NCBI GenBank assembly: GCA_934193095.1
Contig: CAKPUX010000019.1
Location: 1-36,247 of the forward strand
Reading direction: 5' to 3'
Length of the DNA stretch: 36,247 nt
Source: an uncultured Dialister sp.
GTDB taxonomy: Bacteria; Bacillota; Negativicutes; Veillonellales; Dialisteraceae
How positions within the stretch are numbered: position 1 is the stretch's first letter; the number at the start of each line of letters is the position of its first letter. Shown one piece after another: positions 1 through 7,911 of the stretch. The notes beneath the pieces were generated by a model, which did no database searches, was not told where the DNA came from, and worked only from the letters and a program-made list of their open reading frames with translations. The position numbers were made by a program, and so were the translations under genes.

Positions 1-90
1 AGGTTTCCCGGTCACTCCTATGAGAGCTGCAAGTCCCCCGCGGCAGATGGAACGCGAAAATGAGATGATCGTTATTTTACATCGCCTTTT
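1..90 (-). repeat. Dispersed repeat, left copy
   Basis: The reverse complement of these 90 bases matches 35801-35889 with only three substitutions and one single-base indel that I can find by eye. The copy begins at base 1, so its outer limit may lie beyond the window. It lies just upstream of the LOG gene promoter and contains no convincing reading frame. It is an interspersed intergenic repeat of unknown family. Confidence 0.85.
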
Positions 91-144
91 TGTTTGGAGA
101 CAAAAGCGCTGCGGCATTCACCCAAAGCGGACCCGCGAAACCTT

Positions 145-174
145 TTGAACCTTCAGAAGCCATTATGCTACAAT
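145..174 (+). promoter_or_regulatory. Sigma-70-type promoter of the LOG gene
   Basis: TTGAAC (145-150) and TACAAT (169-174) are separated by 18 bases. Transcription would start near 181, giving a very short leader that contains the ribosome binding site AAAGGAGG at about 180-187. Confidence 0.6.
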
Positions 175-194
175 ACAGAAAAGGAGGCATACAC

Positions 195-758
195 ATGACA
201 TATAAGAATGTAGTCGTTTACTGCGGCTCCCATTTCGGAAATGATCCTGCCTACGCGGCCTTTGCGGGTGAGCTGGGAGAGGCATTGGGAAAGAATCATT
301 TCCGTATGATCTACGGCGGCGGCACGGTCGGCCTCATGGGCATCTGTGCGGACGCGGCGATGGCAGCAGGCGGAGAAGTGACAGGCATCATTCCCGAGGT
401 GTTCATCGCGAAGGAACAGGCGCACCGCGGCCTGACCACGCTCATTGAGGTGCCTGACATGACTGTTCGCAAGCAGAGGATGATCGAAATGGGGGATGCG
501 TTCATCATTCTCCCAGGCGGTATCGGCACGCTTGAAGAATTGGCGGATACAGCGAACCAGCGTCATATTTATGGGGATCCCTTCGCGCAGCCGCCCATCA
601 TCATTTGCAATATCGAACACATCTACGATGGCCTTCTCGCGCAGATAAAGGCATGGGAAGAGGCGGGATTCATTGAGCCATCAGAGTGGGGAAATCTCCA
701 TGTCGCAGAGACGATGGAGGAAGTGATGGGGATCTTAAAAATGAAAACGAGGCAGTGA
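195..758 (+). CDS. LOG-family cytokinin riboside 5'-monophosphate phosphoribohydrolase
   Basis: Predicted cytosolic Rossmann-fold enzyme of the LOG (TIGR00730) family, which hydrolyses the N-glycosidic bond of nucleoside 5'-monophosphates to a free base and ribose 5-phosphate. The signature glycine-rich motif GGGTVGLMG is at residues 41-49 and the family motif PGGIGTLEE at 107-115, with the conserved RK pair at 92-93. ATG 195 gives 187 residues, the usual length, and follows a strong AAGGAGG; the frame is open further upstream but that stretch is not family sequence and overlaps the promoter. It is a single-gene unit between a repeat and the str operon. In bacteria outside plants' associates the physiological substrate is usually unknown; housekeeping nucleotide salvage is an inference. 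Confidence 0.9.
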   Translation: MTYKNVVVYCGSHFGNDPAYAAFAGELGEALGKNHFRMIYGGGTVGLMGICADAAMAAGGEVTGIIPEVFIAKEQAHRGLTTLIEVPDMTVRKQRMIEMGDAFIILPGGIGTLEELADTANQRHIYGDPFAQPPIIICNIEHIYDGLLAQIKAWEEAGFIEPSEWGNLHVAETMEEVMGILKMKTRQ

Positions 759-1041
759 GGCGTGTTGGAGGCGGCGCACCATTCATAGAGCGCCTCCATC
801 CCCTTGGTTTGTATATGCAAGTTTGCTGGTGGCTTATATAAAACTCTGCGGCGTTTCCATGATTTGATGCGCCGCACCGACCCCTTTGCACCTCTTTCAC
901 ACGCGTTCAGGGGCTGACCTTGCCCCATCCATTTATGCATGAACAATCACAAAAAAGTATAAAAATAATGCATTATGATACGCACGGGAACGTGGTAAAA
1001 AAGTTGCCCATAAACACTAAGAAAAATAGGATAAAAAATCA
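759..1041. other. Intergenic region with two hairpins, no gene seen
   Basis: TGGAGGCG (766-773) can pair with CGCCTCCA (791-798), and a second hairpin has GCGGCG-type arms near 847-880. Neither is followed by a T-run, so I do not call a Rho-independent terminator. Antisense frames here have no credible start or family resemblance. Confidence 0.5.
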
Positions 1042-1070
1042 TTGACATCGGAGGTCTTCAATGATATAAT
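1042..1070 (+). promoter_or_regulatory. Perfect consensus promoter of the str operon
   Basis: TTGACA (1042-1047) and TATAAT (1065-1070) are exactly 17 bases apart, a full sigma-70 consensus. Transcription would begin near 1077, about 40 bases before the first gene. It is the strongest promoter in the window, as expected for S12, S7, EF-G and EF-Tu. Confidence 0.9.
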
Positions 1071-1116
1071 TCCAATGTTGCGTGGATTTAGTGTGCTGAA
1101 AAGCAGGTGAGAACGT

Positions 1117-1368
1117 ATGACACTGGAAGAATTGAAAGATTCGGACTTTGTAGTAGGAATGAAGGAAACAGAACGAGCAATCGAGAAGAGGGAAGCCTCT
1201 GCTGTATTTATCGCTTCAGACTGTGATGAACGGATCTCTGCTCCGCTCCTTTCTGCGTGTCAGGCGTCAGACATTCCCGCCATTCAGGAATTCACCAAGA
1301 AGGAGATCGGCCGCGCGTGTGGCATCAAAGTGAAAGCCGCTGCTGCCGCTGTCCTGAAGAAACGCTGA
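1117..1368 (+). CDS. L7Ae-family RNA-binding protein (YbxF/RplGB-like)
   Basis: An 83-residue protein of the L7Ae/L30e/S12e/Gadd45 family, whose members bind kink-turn RNA. The expected small alpha/beta pattern is visible: an N-terminal helix, a strand with VFIASDCD at about 30-37, then IPAIQEF near 54-60 and a C-terminal Ala/Lys-rich segment. A gene of this family sits directly before rpsL in many Firmicutes (ybxF in Bacillus). Its start follows AGGTGA at about 1107-1112. It is the first gene after the str promoter. Ribosome association is likely but not shown by the sequence. Unlike the usual order, rpoC is not upstream. Confidence 0.85.
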   Translation: MTLEELKDSDFVVGMKETERAIEKREASAVFIASDCDERISAPLLSACQASDIPAIQEFTKKEIGRACGIKVKAAAAAVLKKR

Positions 1369-1401
1369 TCTCATCCGCGTTTCTTAAAGATCCCCGGTAA
1401 T

Positions 1402-1428
1402 ATCCAGCAAGGCTATGCCTTATTGGAT
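1402..1428 (+). promoter_or_regulatory. Hairpin in the rpsL leader
   Basis: ATCCA (1402-1406) pairs with TGGAT (1424-1428), and inside it AAGGC (1409-1413) pairs with GCCTT (1417-1421) around a TAT loop, with a 2x2 internal loop between. It lies 40 bases before the rpsL start, between the L7Ae-family gene and rpsL. It could be a processing or autoregulatory site; there is no T-run, so it is not a simple terminator. Confidence 0.45.
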
Positions 1429-1467
1429 CAATTATAAATTTACCCTTATAGAAAGGAGGTGCCCATT

Positions 1468-1842
1468 TTGCCGACAATCAATCAGCTGGTTCGTAAAGGC
1501 CGCCAGACCCTGGCAGTCAAAGCGAAGACCCCGGCTCTGAAACAGTCCCCACAGAAACGTGGCGTCTGCACAAGAGTTTACACCGCTACCCCGAAAAAGC
1601 CAAACTCCGCTCTTCGTAAAGTAGCTCGTGTACGCCTGACCAACGGAATCGAAGTTTCTGCTTACATTCCTGGTGAAGGCCACAACCTGCAGGAACATAG
1701 CGTAGTCCTCATCAGAGGCGGCCGTGTTAAGGATCTTCCAGGTGTTCGTTACCACATCATCCGTGGCGCTCTCGATACCGTAGGTGTATCTGGACGTCAG
1801 CAGTCCCGTTCCAAATACGGTGCTAAGAAAGACAAGAAATAA
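1468..1842 (+). CDS. rpsL: 30S ribosomal protein S12
   Basis: S12 sits at the decoding centre of the 30S subunit. TTG at 1468, seven bases after GAAAGGAGGT, gives MPTINQL and exactly 124 residues, the canonical length; a GTG three codons upstream overlaps the Shine-Dalgarno and is less likely. The two loops where streptomycin-resistance mutations arise are wild type in appearance: TPKKPNS at 41-47 (Lys43) and RVKDLPG at 86-92 (Lys88). First ribosomal-protein gene proper of the str operon, followed by rpsG after 60 bases. A TTG start in so highly expressed a gene is notable. Confidence 0.97.
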   Translation: MPTINQLVRKGRQTLAVKAKTPALKQSPQKRGVCTRVYTATPKKPNSALRKVARVRLTNGIEVSAYIPGEGHNLQEHSVVLIRGGRVKDLPGVRYHIIRGALDTVGVSGRQQSRSKYGAKKDKK

Positions 1843-1902
1843 GATTTCCTGTCAACCAAGTTTTATGTGATCAACTAACATCTATATAAGGAGGAACTAA
1901 CA

Positions 1903-2373
1903 ATGCCGAGAAAAGGTGCTGTTCCGAAACGTGACGTGCTGCCGGATCCCGTGTATGGAAACAAGACAGTCACTCGTTTCATCAATAAAGTAATGCTTGA
2001 CGGCAAGAAGGGTGTCGCAGAATCCATTGTATATGGCGCATTTGACATCTGCCACAGCAAGCTCAACAAAGAACCGATCGAAATTTTCGAACAGGCTCTG
2101 AACAACGTAATGCCAGTTCTGGAAGTTCGTGCTCGTCGTGTCGGCGGCGCAAACTACCAGGTACCGGTAGAAGTAAGAGCAGACCGTCGTCTGACTCTGG
2201 GTATCCGCTGGATGGTCAACTATGCCCGTCTGCGCAGCGAACGTACCATGGAAGAACGTCTTGCAGGTGAACTGATGGACGCTTTCAACAACACTGGTGC
2301 TGCTGTAAAGAAGAAGGAAGATACCCATAAAATGGCTGAAGCAAACAAGGCTTTCGCTCATTACCGCTGGTAA
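1903..2373 (+). CDS. rpsG: 30S ribosomal protein S7
   Basis: S7 nucleates assembly of the 30S head and contacts the 3' major domain of 16S rRNA. The 156-residue product has the bacterial S7 length, a basic N-terminus (MPRKG) and the RRVGGANYQVP segment at about 78-88. ATG 1903 follows AAGGAGGAAC. In E. coli S7 is the translational repressor of the str operon; whether that applies here cannot be told, and the 60-base rpsL-rpsG gap shows no obvious matching structure. Confidence 0.97.
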   Translation: MPRKGAVPKRDVLPDPVYGNKTVTRFINKVMLDGKKGVAESIVYGAFDICHSKLNKEPIEIFEQALNNVMPVLEVRARRVGGANYQVPVEVRADRRLTLGIRWMVNYARLRSERTMEERLAGELMDAFNNTGAAVKKKEDTHKMAEANKAFAHYRW

Positions 2374-2394
2374 TTTTAATAAGGAGAAAAAATC

Positions 2395-4473
2395 GTGGGC
2401 AGAGAATTTCCGCTTGAAAAAACAAGAAACATCGGCATCATGGCGCACATCGATGCAGGTAAGACCACAACCACGGAACGTATCCTGTATTATACCGGTG
2501 TAAACCATAAGATCGGTGAAGTTCACGATGGCGCTGCTACCATGGACTGGATGGAACAGGAACAGGAACGTGGTATTACCATTACCTCCGCTGCTACCAC
2601 CTGCCACTGGAAAGGCTACCGCGTAAACATCATCGATACCCCAGGGCACGTAGACTTCACTGTAGAAGTTGAACGTTCTCTGCGCGTACTCGATGGCTCC
2701 GTAGCAGTATTCAGTGCGAAAGACGGCGTTCAGACCCAGTCTGAAACCGTTTGGAGACAGGCAGACCACTATCATGTACCGCGTATCGCATTCATCAACA
2801 AGATGGATACCGTCGGTGCTGATTTCCTCCATGCGGTAAAAACCATGGATACCCGCCTCCATGCAAGAGCTATTCCAATGCAGCTCCCGATCGGCGCTCA
2901 GGATACCTTCTCCGGTATCGTTGATCTGCTGACCAGACAGGCTGAAATTTATGACAGCGATGACGGCAAACAGTACCATGTCGAAGACGTACCGGCCGAT
3001 CTCGCTGACCAGGTTGAAGAACTCCGCGAACAGATCATCGAAACTGCTGCTGAAGGCAGTGATGAACTGATGGAAAAATACCTGGACGGCCAGGAACTGA
3101 CTTTGGAAGAAGTCAAAGCTTCCCTCCGTCAGCAGGTATTGGACTGCAAACTGTTCCCTGTATTCTGCGGTTCCGCATACAAAAACAAAGGCATCCAGAT
3201 GCTGCTCGATGCTGTCCTTGACTACCTGCCATCTCCGCTGGATGTTCCTCCGGTCAAAGGTACTACCCTTGACGGCGAGGAAGTCACTCGCGAAGCATCT
3301 GACAGCGCACCAATGGCATCGCTCGCATTCAAGATCATGGCTGACCCATTCGTTGGTAAACTGGCATTCTTCCGTGTATACTCCGGTATCATGAACCAGG
3401 GCACCTACGTTCTGAACTCCACCAAAGGAAAGAAAGAACGCGTTGGCCGTATCCTTCAGATGCATGCAAACCATCGTAAAGAAATCGATTGCGCTTACTC
3501 CGGCGATATCGCTGCAGCAGTCGGCTTCAAGGATGTCACCACCGGCGATACCCTCTGCGATGTAGATCATCCGATCATCCTTGAAAAAATGGAATTCCCG
3601 GATCCGGTTATTTCCGTTGCTGTTGAACCAAAGACCAAAGCTGACCAGGAAAAGATGGGCAATGCTCTTCAGAGACTGGCAGAAGAAGATCCGACCTTCA
3701 AAGTACACACTGATCCGGAATCCAACCAGACCATCATCTCCGGCATGGGCGAACTCCACCTCGACATCATCGTCGATCGTATGAGACGTGAATTTAACGT
3801 AGATTGCACCGTAGGCAAACCGCAGGTCGCTTACCGTGAAACCATCCGTAAATCCGTTGAATCCGAAGGTAAATTCATCCGTCAGACCGGTGGTCATGGT
3901 CAGTATGGTCACTGCTGGCTGCGCCTCGAACCGATGGAACCAGGCAAAGGCTTTGAATTCGAAAATGCTGTCGTTGGCGGCGTCATTCCGAAAGAATTCA
4001 TCAACCCAATCCAGACCGGCGTAGAAGCAGCTATGGAAGACGGCGTTGTTGCTGGCTATCCGATGGTAGACATCAAAGTTACCGTTTATGATGGTTCCTA
4101 TCATGATGTCGACTCCTCCGAAATGGCATTCAAAGTGGCAGGCTCCATGGCATTCAAGGATGGCGCGAAGAAAGCTGATCCAGTTCTCCTCGAACCATAC
4201 ATGGCAGTCGAAGTAGACGTACCGGAAGAATACATGGGCGACGTTATCGGTGGCCTGAACTCCCGTCGTGGACGTATCGAAGGCATGGAAACCGAAAACG
4301 GCGAATCCAGAATCAAAGGCTTCGTTCCGCTGTCCGAAATGTTCGGCTATGCGACCGGCCTGCGCAGCTCTACCCAGGGCCGCGGCACCTTCACCATGAC
4401 CTTCGATCATTATGAAGAAGTTCCGAAAGCTATTTCTCAGCAGATCACTGAAGAAAGACTCGGAAAGAAATAA
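2395..4473 (+). CDS. fusA: Elongation factor G
   Basis: Ribosomal translocase GTPase, also acting with RRF in recycling. GTPase motifs are intact: G1 AHIDAGKT 17-24, G2 RGITI 59-63, G3 DTPGH 81-85 (with the catalytic His85), G4 NKMD 135-138, and a G5-like GSAYKNKG. Domains II-V follow, including the domain IV segment with GGHGQYGH; 692 residues is full length. The start is GTG, 21 bases after rpsG, preceded by AAGGAG. It lies in the str operon between rpsG and tuf. A long open antisense frame here is a codon-bias shadow. Confidence 0.98.
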   Translation: MGREFPLEKTRNIGIMAHIDAGKTTTTERILYYTGVNHKIGEVHDGAATMDWMEQEQERGITITSAATTCHWKGYRVNIIDTPGHVDFTVEVERSLRVLDGSVAVFSAKDGVQTQSETVWRQADHYHVPRIAFINKMDTVGADFLHAVKTMDTRLHARAIPMQLPIGAQDTFSGIVDLLTRQAEIYDSDDGKQYHVEDVPADLADQVEELREQIIETAAEGSDELMEKYLDGQELTLEEVKASLRQQVLDCKLFPVFCGSAYKNKGIQMLLDAVLDYLPSPLDVPPVKGTTLDGEEVTREASDSAPMASLAFKIMADPFVGKLAFFRVYSGIMNQGTYVLNSTKGKKERVGRILQMHANHRKEIDCAYSGDIAAAVGFKDVTTGDTLCDVDHPIILEKMEFPDPVISVAVEPKTKADQEKMGNALQRLAEEDPTFKVHTDPESNQTIISGMGELHLDIIVDRMRREFNVDCTVGKPQVAYRETIRKSVESEGKFIRQTGGHGQYGHCWLRLEPMEPGKGFEFENAVVGGVIPKEFINPIQTGVEAAMEDGVVAGYPMVDIKVTVYDGSYHDVDSSEMAFKVAGSMAFKDGAKKADPVLLEPYMAVEVDVPEEYMGDVIGGLNSRRGRIEGMETENGESRIKGFVPLSEMFGYATGLRSSTQGRGTFTMTFDHYEEVPKAISQQITEERLGKK

Positions 4474-4496
4474 AATTTTATTAAGGAGACCTCAAA

Positions 4497-5684
4497 ATGG
4501 CAAAAGCTCATTACGAAAGAACCAAGCCGCATGTTAACATCGGCACCATCGGCCACGTCGATCATGGTAAAACGACCCTGACCGCTGCTATCACCAAAGT
4601 TCTGGCTGAAGAAGGCAAAGCAAACTTCCTCGACTACGCTTCCATCGATAAAGCACCGGAAGAAAGAGCTCGTGGTATCACCATCAATACCTCCACTGTA
4701 GAATATGAAACCGCTACCCGTCACTACGCACACGTAGACTGCCCAGGGCATGCTGACTATGTCAAGAACATGATCACCGGCGCAGCACAGATGGACGGCG
4801 CTATCCTCGTCGTATCCGCAGCTGACGGCCCGATGCCGCAGACCCGCGAACACATCCTTCTGGCTAAACAGGTCGGCGTACCGGCTATCGTTGTATTCCT
4901 GAACAAAGCTGATCAGGTCGACGATCCGGAACTGATCGATCTCGTAGAAATGGAAATCAGAGACCTGCTCTCCTCCTACGATTATCCAGGCGATGACACC
5001 CCGATCGTTGTCGGCTCCGCTCTCGGCGCTCTGAACGGCAACGCAGCTGATGAACAGAAGATCCGTGATCTGATGGCTGAAGTCGATGCTTACATCCCGA
5101 CCCCGGAACGTGACACCGACAAACCATTCCTGATGCCAGTCGAAGACGTATTCACCATCACCGGTCGTGGCACCGTTGCTACCGGCCGTGTAGAACGTGG
5201 TACTGTCAAAGTCGGCGACACCGCTGAAATCGTCGGCCTGCAGGATAAACCGACCGCTACCGTCGTTACCGGCGTAGAAATGTTCAGAAAGACCCTTGAC
5301 CAGGCAATGGCTGGTGATAACATCGGCGCTCTGCTCCGTGGTATCGACCGTAAAGACATCGTTCGTGGCCAGGTCCTCGCAAAACCGGGCACCGTTCAGC
5401 CGCACACTGAATTCACCGCTCAGGTATACGTACTGACCAAAGATGAAGGCGGCCGTCATACCCCGTTCTTCAACGGCTATCGTCCGCAGTTCTTCTTCAG
5501 AACCACCGACGTAACCGGCGACATCCAGCTGCCGGAAGGCACTGAAATGTGCATGCCTGGCGATAACGTAGAAATGAGCGTTAAGCTCATCACCCCGATC
5601 GCTATGGAAGAAGGCCAGCGTTTCGCTATCCGTGAAGGCGGCCGTACCGTAGGTGCAGGCGTTGTAGCTAAGATCGCAAAATAA
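4497..5684 (+). CDS. tuf: Elongation factor Tu
   Basis: Delivers aminoacyl-tRNA to the ribosomal A site as a GTP complex. G1 GHVDHGKT is at 19-26, RGITIN at 59-64, DCPGH at 81-85 with the catalytic His85, and NKAD at 136-139; domains 2 and 3 are complete to the VGAGVV ending. At 395 residues it is full length. ATG 4497 follows AAGGAGA, 23 bases after fusA. It ends the str operon and is followed by a clear terminator. A second tuf elsewhere in the genome is possible but not visible here. Confidence 0.98.
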   Translation: MAKAHYERTKPHVNIGTIGHVDHGKTTLTAAITKVLAEEGKANFLDYASIDKAPEERARGITINTSTVEYETATRHYAHVDCPGHADYVKNMITGAAQMDGAILVVSAADGPMPQTREHILLAKQVGVPAIVVFLNKADQVDDPELIDLVEMEIRDLLSSYDYPGDDTPIVVGSALGALNGNAADEQKIRDLMAEVDAYIPTPERDTDKPFLMPVEDVFTITGRGTVATGRVERGTVKVGDTAEIVGLQDKPTATVVTGVEMFRKTLDQAMAGDNIGALLRGIDRKDIVRGQVLAKPGTVQPHTEFTAQVYVLTKDEGGRHTPFFNGYRPQFFFRTTDVTGDIQLPEGTEMCMPGDNVEMSVKLITPIAMEEGQRFAIREGGRTVGAGVVAKIAK

Positions 5685-5703
5685 TTTCAGCATCCGCTGA
5701 ATG

Positions 5704-5734
5704 AAAAAACTCTCCCGCAAGGGGGAGTTTTTTT
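5704..5734 (+). terminator. Rho-independent terminator after tuf
   Basis: ACTCTCCC (5709-5716) pairs with GGGGGAGT (5721-5728), with one G-T wobble, around a GCAA tetraloop, followed by T5729-5734. It ends the str operon 20 bases after tuf. Confidence 0.93.
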
Positions 5735-5771
5735 GTGTGCTTGAAAGTGGTGATTGGGGACGGGCAGTCAG

Positions 5772-6430
5772 GTATCAGGCGGAGATGACGTACTCTGCGG
5801 TGCAGGGAAGGAAGAGGATGGCGTAGGTGATGACGAGGATCGCCATGGTGTTGTACAGTGGGAGTAGGGAGCAGATGTCACTCCCAAAGAGCATGATGTC
5901 GATGACAAGGACGATGCCGGGGCGCATTTCCGAGAGAAGACTTGCGGCTTCGCGTATCTTGCGATTCTTTTCGTGTTTTCGCATAGGAAGCACGATGAGC
6001 GTCCCCTGTATGGCGCAGAGAGTGACGCTCGCAATGCCAAGGGAAAGGCTGCTTTCGATGGCGGAGAGGGCATCATTCTCCGTCTCACTGAAAAGTTCGG
6101 CGTAGTGAGAGAGGGTGAAATGACCCGCCGAGAGTCCGAACCCACGCAGCTTGATGAGAGAGGAGGGAGCGTTATCCGCTTGCTGTTGCCGCCTACGAGT
6201 GAGTCGCTTTTGTGGGTCGTAATGGCATTCTGCACCATCCCGAGAAGAAGGTAGATGGTAACGAGCACAGAGGCGGGCGGCATCGCCAGCGGAGGATCTT
6301 TGTGGCAGCCGTTTTCCCATTTCTGTCGTGAAGCTTCCCTCTCGATCGTGAGTGAGAAGTCCCTGATGACGGGCTTTCCCTGAAAGGCTTTTGAAATGCG
6401 AGATAAACATATGTCCCTATAAGACCTCCT
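5772..6430 (-). pseudogene. Decayed ABC transporter permease, iron(III)/FbpB type, central fragment
   Basis: Read on the minus strand, about 210 codons of recognisable two-domain (FbpB-like) inner-membrane permease survive in at least two frames. One frame, open from about 6390, carries the inter-domain linker (GKPVIRDF) and a membrane helix with VTIYLLLGMVQ. After a frameshift near 6170-6200 the next frame carries HFTLSHYAELF, the helix pair with LGIASVTLCAIQG, and the later LPLYNTMAILV...FLPC stretch that matches the permease core, then stops at 5775. The first transport domain and C-terminal helices are missing. A Shine-Dalgarno (AAAGGAGG in minus sense, about 6425) still precedes the fragment. 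It sits between tuf and rpsJ. Identification is by eye; an unrelated decayed membrane protein is the alternative. Confidence 0.55.
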
Positions 6431-6721
6431 TTCATATAATTTTTACGGAATGCGCCAAGACGGTATGTGACCGGTGTAACACCGATGTAAAAAGTGGATG
6501 GTGATCGAAGATCGGATGGAAATTTGCGTCCGCGTCGCATTTTTTAGGCTGAAAGACGGCATACTACATGGCGGTTTTACGAATTTATGAAAGTTTTAGA
6601 AATCAGAGTATACGCACGGCGGCGTGGCCATGTGAAAATAAAGAAAATAAACTACAGAAAAGTCAGTAAATACCGAAGAATTTCACTAAAAATCAGCAAA
6701 AATAAATTTTGTATAAAATGC

Positions 6722-6750
6722 TTGATTTCAGTGCCGAAAAATAGTATTAT
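6722..6750 (+). promoter_or_regulatory. Promoter of the S10-spc-alpha cluster
   Basis: TTGATT (6722-6727) and TATTAT (6745-6750) are 17 bases apart in an A/T-rich stretch. Transcription would start near 6757, leaving a leader of about 140 bases before rpsJ. Confidence 0.7.
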
Positions 6751-6756
6751 AGAAAA

Positions 6757-6896
6757 GCTGAACGTCTGGTACCTTTGTGCGAGGGCGCAAGGCAAAAGAG
6801 TGTTCAGAACAAACTATGAAGTGGAAGGTGGCCTGCTGAGCAGGGGAATTTCCACGGAGCAGTTCATTCATGAAATGAACGTAGGAGGTTTATCTA
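6757..6896 (+). promoter_or_regulatory. Structured 5' leader of the S10 operon, candidate ribosomal-protein autoregulatory RNA
   Basis: Three successive hairpins can be drawn. H1: CTGAAC (6758-6763) with GTTCAG (6802-6807), enclosing CCTT (6772-6775) with AAGG (6789-6792) and a further GTGC/GCGC helix. H2: GTGGAA (6821-6826) with TTCCAC (6850-6855), enclosing CCTGC (6832-6836) with GCAGG (6840-6844). H3: GTTCATT (6862-6868) with AATGAAC (6874-6880), ending just before the ribosome binding site (AGGAGG, 6883-6888). In E. coli, L4 represses its operon through an S10 leader; a similar role here is inference from position and structure. Confidence 0.6.
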
Positions 6897-7208
6897 ATGT
6901 CGAAACAGGAAAAAATCAGAATTCGTCTGAAAGGCTATGATCACAAAGCAGTTGATCAGAGCGCAGCGAAGATCGCGGAGACTGCAAAAAGAACAGGCTC
7001 CAGAGTCTCCGGTCCGATTCCGCTCCCGACCGAACGGAATGTGTACACCATTCTTCGTTCCCCACATGTCAACAAAGACAGCCGTGAACAGTTCGAAATG
7101 CGTATCCACAAGAGACTCATTGACATCCTCGATCCGTCCAAGAAGACCGCGGATGCGCTGATGAGACTGGAACTCCCAGCTGGCGTCAGCATTGAAATTA
7201 AACTGTAA
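6897..7208 (+). CDS. rpsJ: 30S ribosomal protein S10 (NusE)
   Basis: S10 is a 30S head protein that also serves as NusE in transcription antitermination with NusB. At 103 residues it has normal length, beginning MSKQEKIRIRLKGYDH and containing the GPIPLPT segment near 39-45. ATG 6897 follows GTAGGAGG. It is the first gene of the uninterrupted cluster running to rplQ. A longer frame that runs through the leader into this gene is spurious. Confidence 0.97.
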   Translation: MSKQEKIRIRLKGYDHKAVDQSAAKIAETAKRTGSRVSGPIPLPTERNVYTILRSPHVNKDSREQFEMRIHKRLIDILDPSKKTADALMRLELPAGVSIEIKL

Positions 7209-7220
7209 GGAGGTGCAAAG

Positions 7221-7862
7221 ATGTCTAAGGCTATTTTGGGAACAAAATTAGGAATGTCTCAGGTGTTCGCTGAAAACGGCGACCTGATTCCGGTAAGCGT
7301 TATTGAAGTTCTGCCAAACGTGGTAGCAGCTGTTAAAACTGTTGAATCCGACGGATACAACGCAGTACAGCTCGGCTACGGCGCTGTCAAAGAAAAACAT
7401 TTGACAAAACCTGTAAAGGGTCAGTTTGAAAAAGCTGGTATCGACCCAGTTAAATATCTGCGTGAATATAGACTCGCTGAAAAGCCGTCTTACACAGTAG
7501 GCCAAACTCTGGCTGCTGATATCTTCGCAGAAGGCGAGATTATCGACGTTATTGGCACCAGCCGCGGCAAAGGTTTCGCCGGCACGATCAAACGTCATAA
7601 CCACCAGCGTGGACCTGAATCCCACGGCTCCAAGAACCATCGTCAGACAGCATCCCTCGGTGCTCGTATGTCCGGCGGCGGCGGAAAAGTATTCAAAGGC
7701 AAGAAGATGCCTGGTCAGCTCGGCGGCGTACGTGTGACCGTACAGCATCTTCAGGTAGTAAGAGTTGATACTGCCCGTAATCTTATGCTTGTCAAAGGCG
7801 GGATCCCAGGTGCTAAGGGAAGCCTCGTCATGGTACAGGAAACCGTAAAGCCTGTAAAATAA
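7221..7862 (+). CDS. rplC: 50S ribosomal protein L3
   Basis: Early-assembly 50S protein whose central loop reaches the peptidyl-transferase centre. The conserved basic segment around GTIKRHNHQRG (about 118-128) and the loop KKMPGQLGG near 155-163 are present; 213 residues is typical. ATG follows AAGGAGGTG, 12 bases after rpsJ. The 49-base gap to rplD holds a small hairpin, GAACAA (7872-7877) with TTGTTC (7885-7890), just before the rplD ribosome binding site. Confidence 0.97.
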   Translation: MSKAILGTKLGMSQVFAENGDLIPVSVIEVLPNVVAAVKTVESDGYNAVQLGYGAVKEKHLTKPVKGQFEKAGIDPVKYLREYRLAEKPSYTVGQTLAADIFAEGEIIDVIGTSRGKGFAGTIKRHNHQRGPESHGSKNHRQTASLGARMSGGGGKVFKGKKMPGQLGGVRVTVQHLQVVRVDTARNLMLVKGGIPGAKGSLVMVQETVKPVK

Positions 7863-7911
7863 TATTGTCTGGAACAACAGAAAATTGTTCTGATTAGGGA
7901 GGAACATCTCA

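Noticed and set aside
847..880. Possible terminator after the LOG gene
   Set aside because: A GC-rich stem can be drawn but there is no T-run on either strand.
1897..4410. 837-codon open frame antisense to rpsG and fusA
   Set aside because: It follows the codon bias of highly expressed genes on the other strand, has no ribosome binding site or family resemblance, and overlaps two certain genes completely. A similar antisense frame over tuf (4437-5720) is rejected for the same reason.
6587..6940. 117-codon frame before and into rpsJ
   Set aside because: It spans the S10 promoter and leader and runs into rpsJ in another frame; no ribosome binding site.
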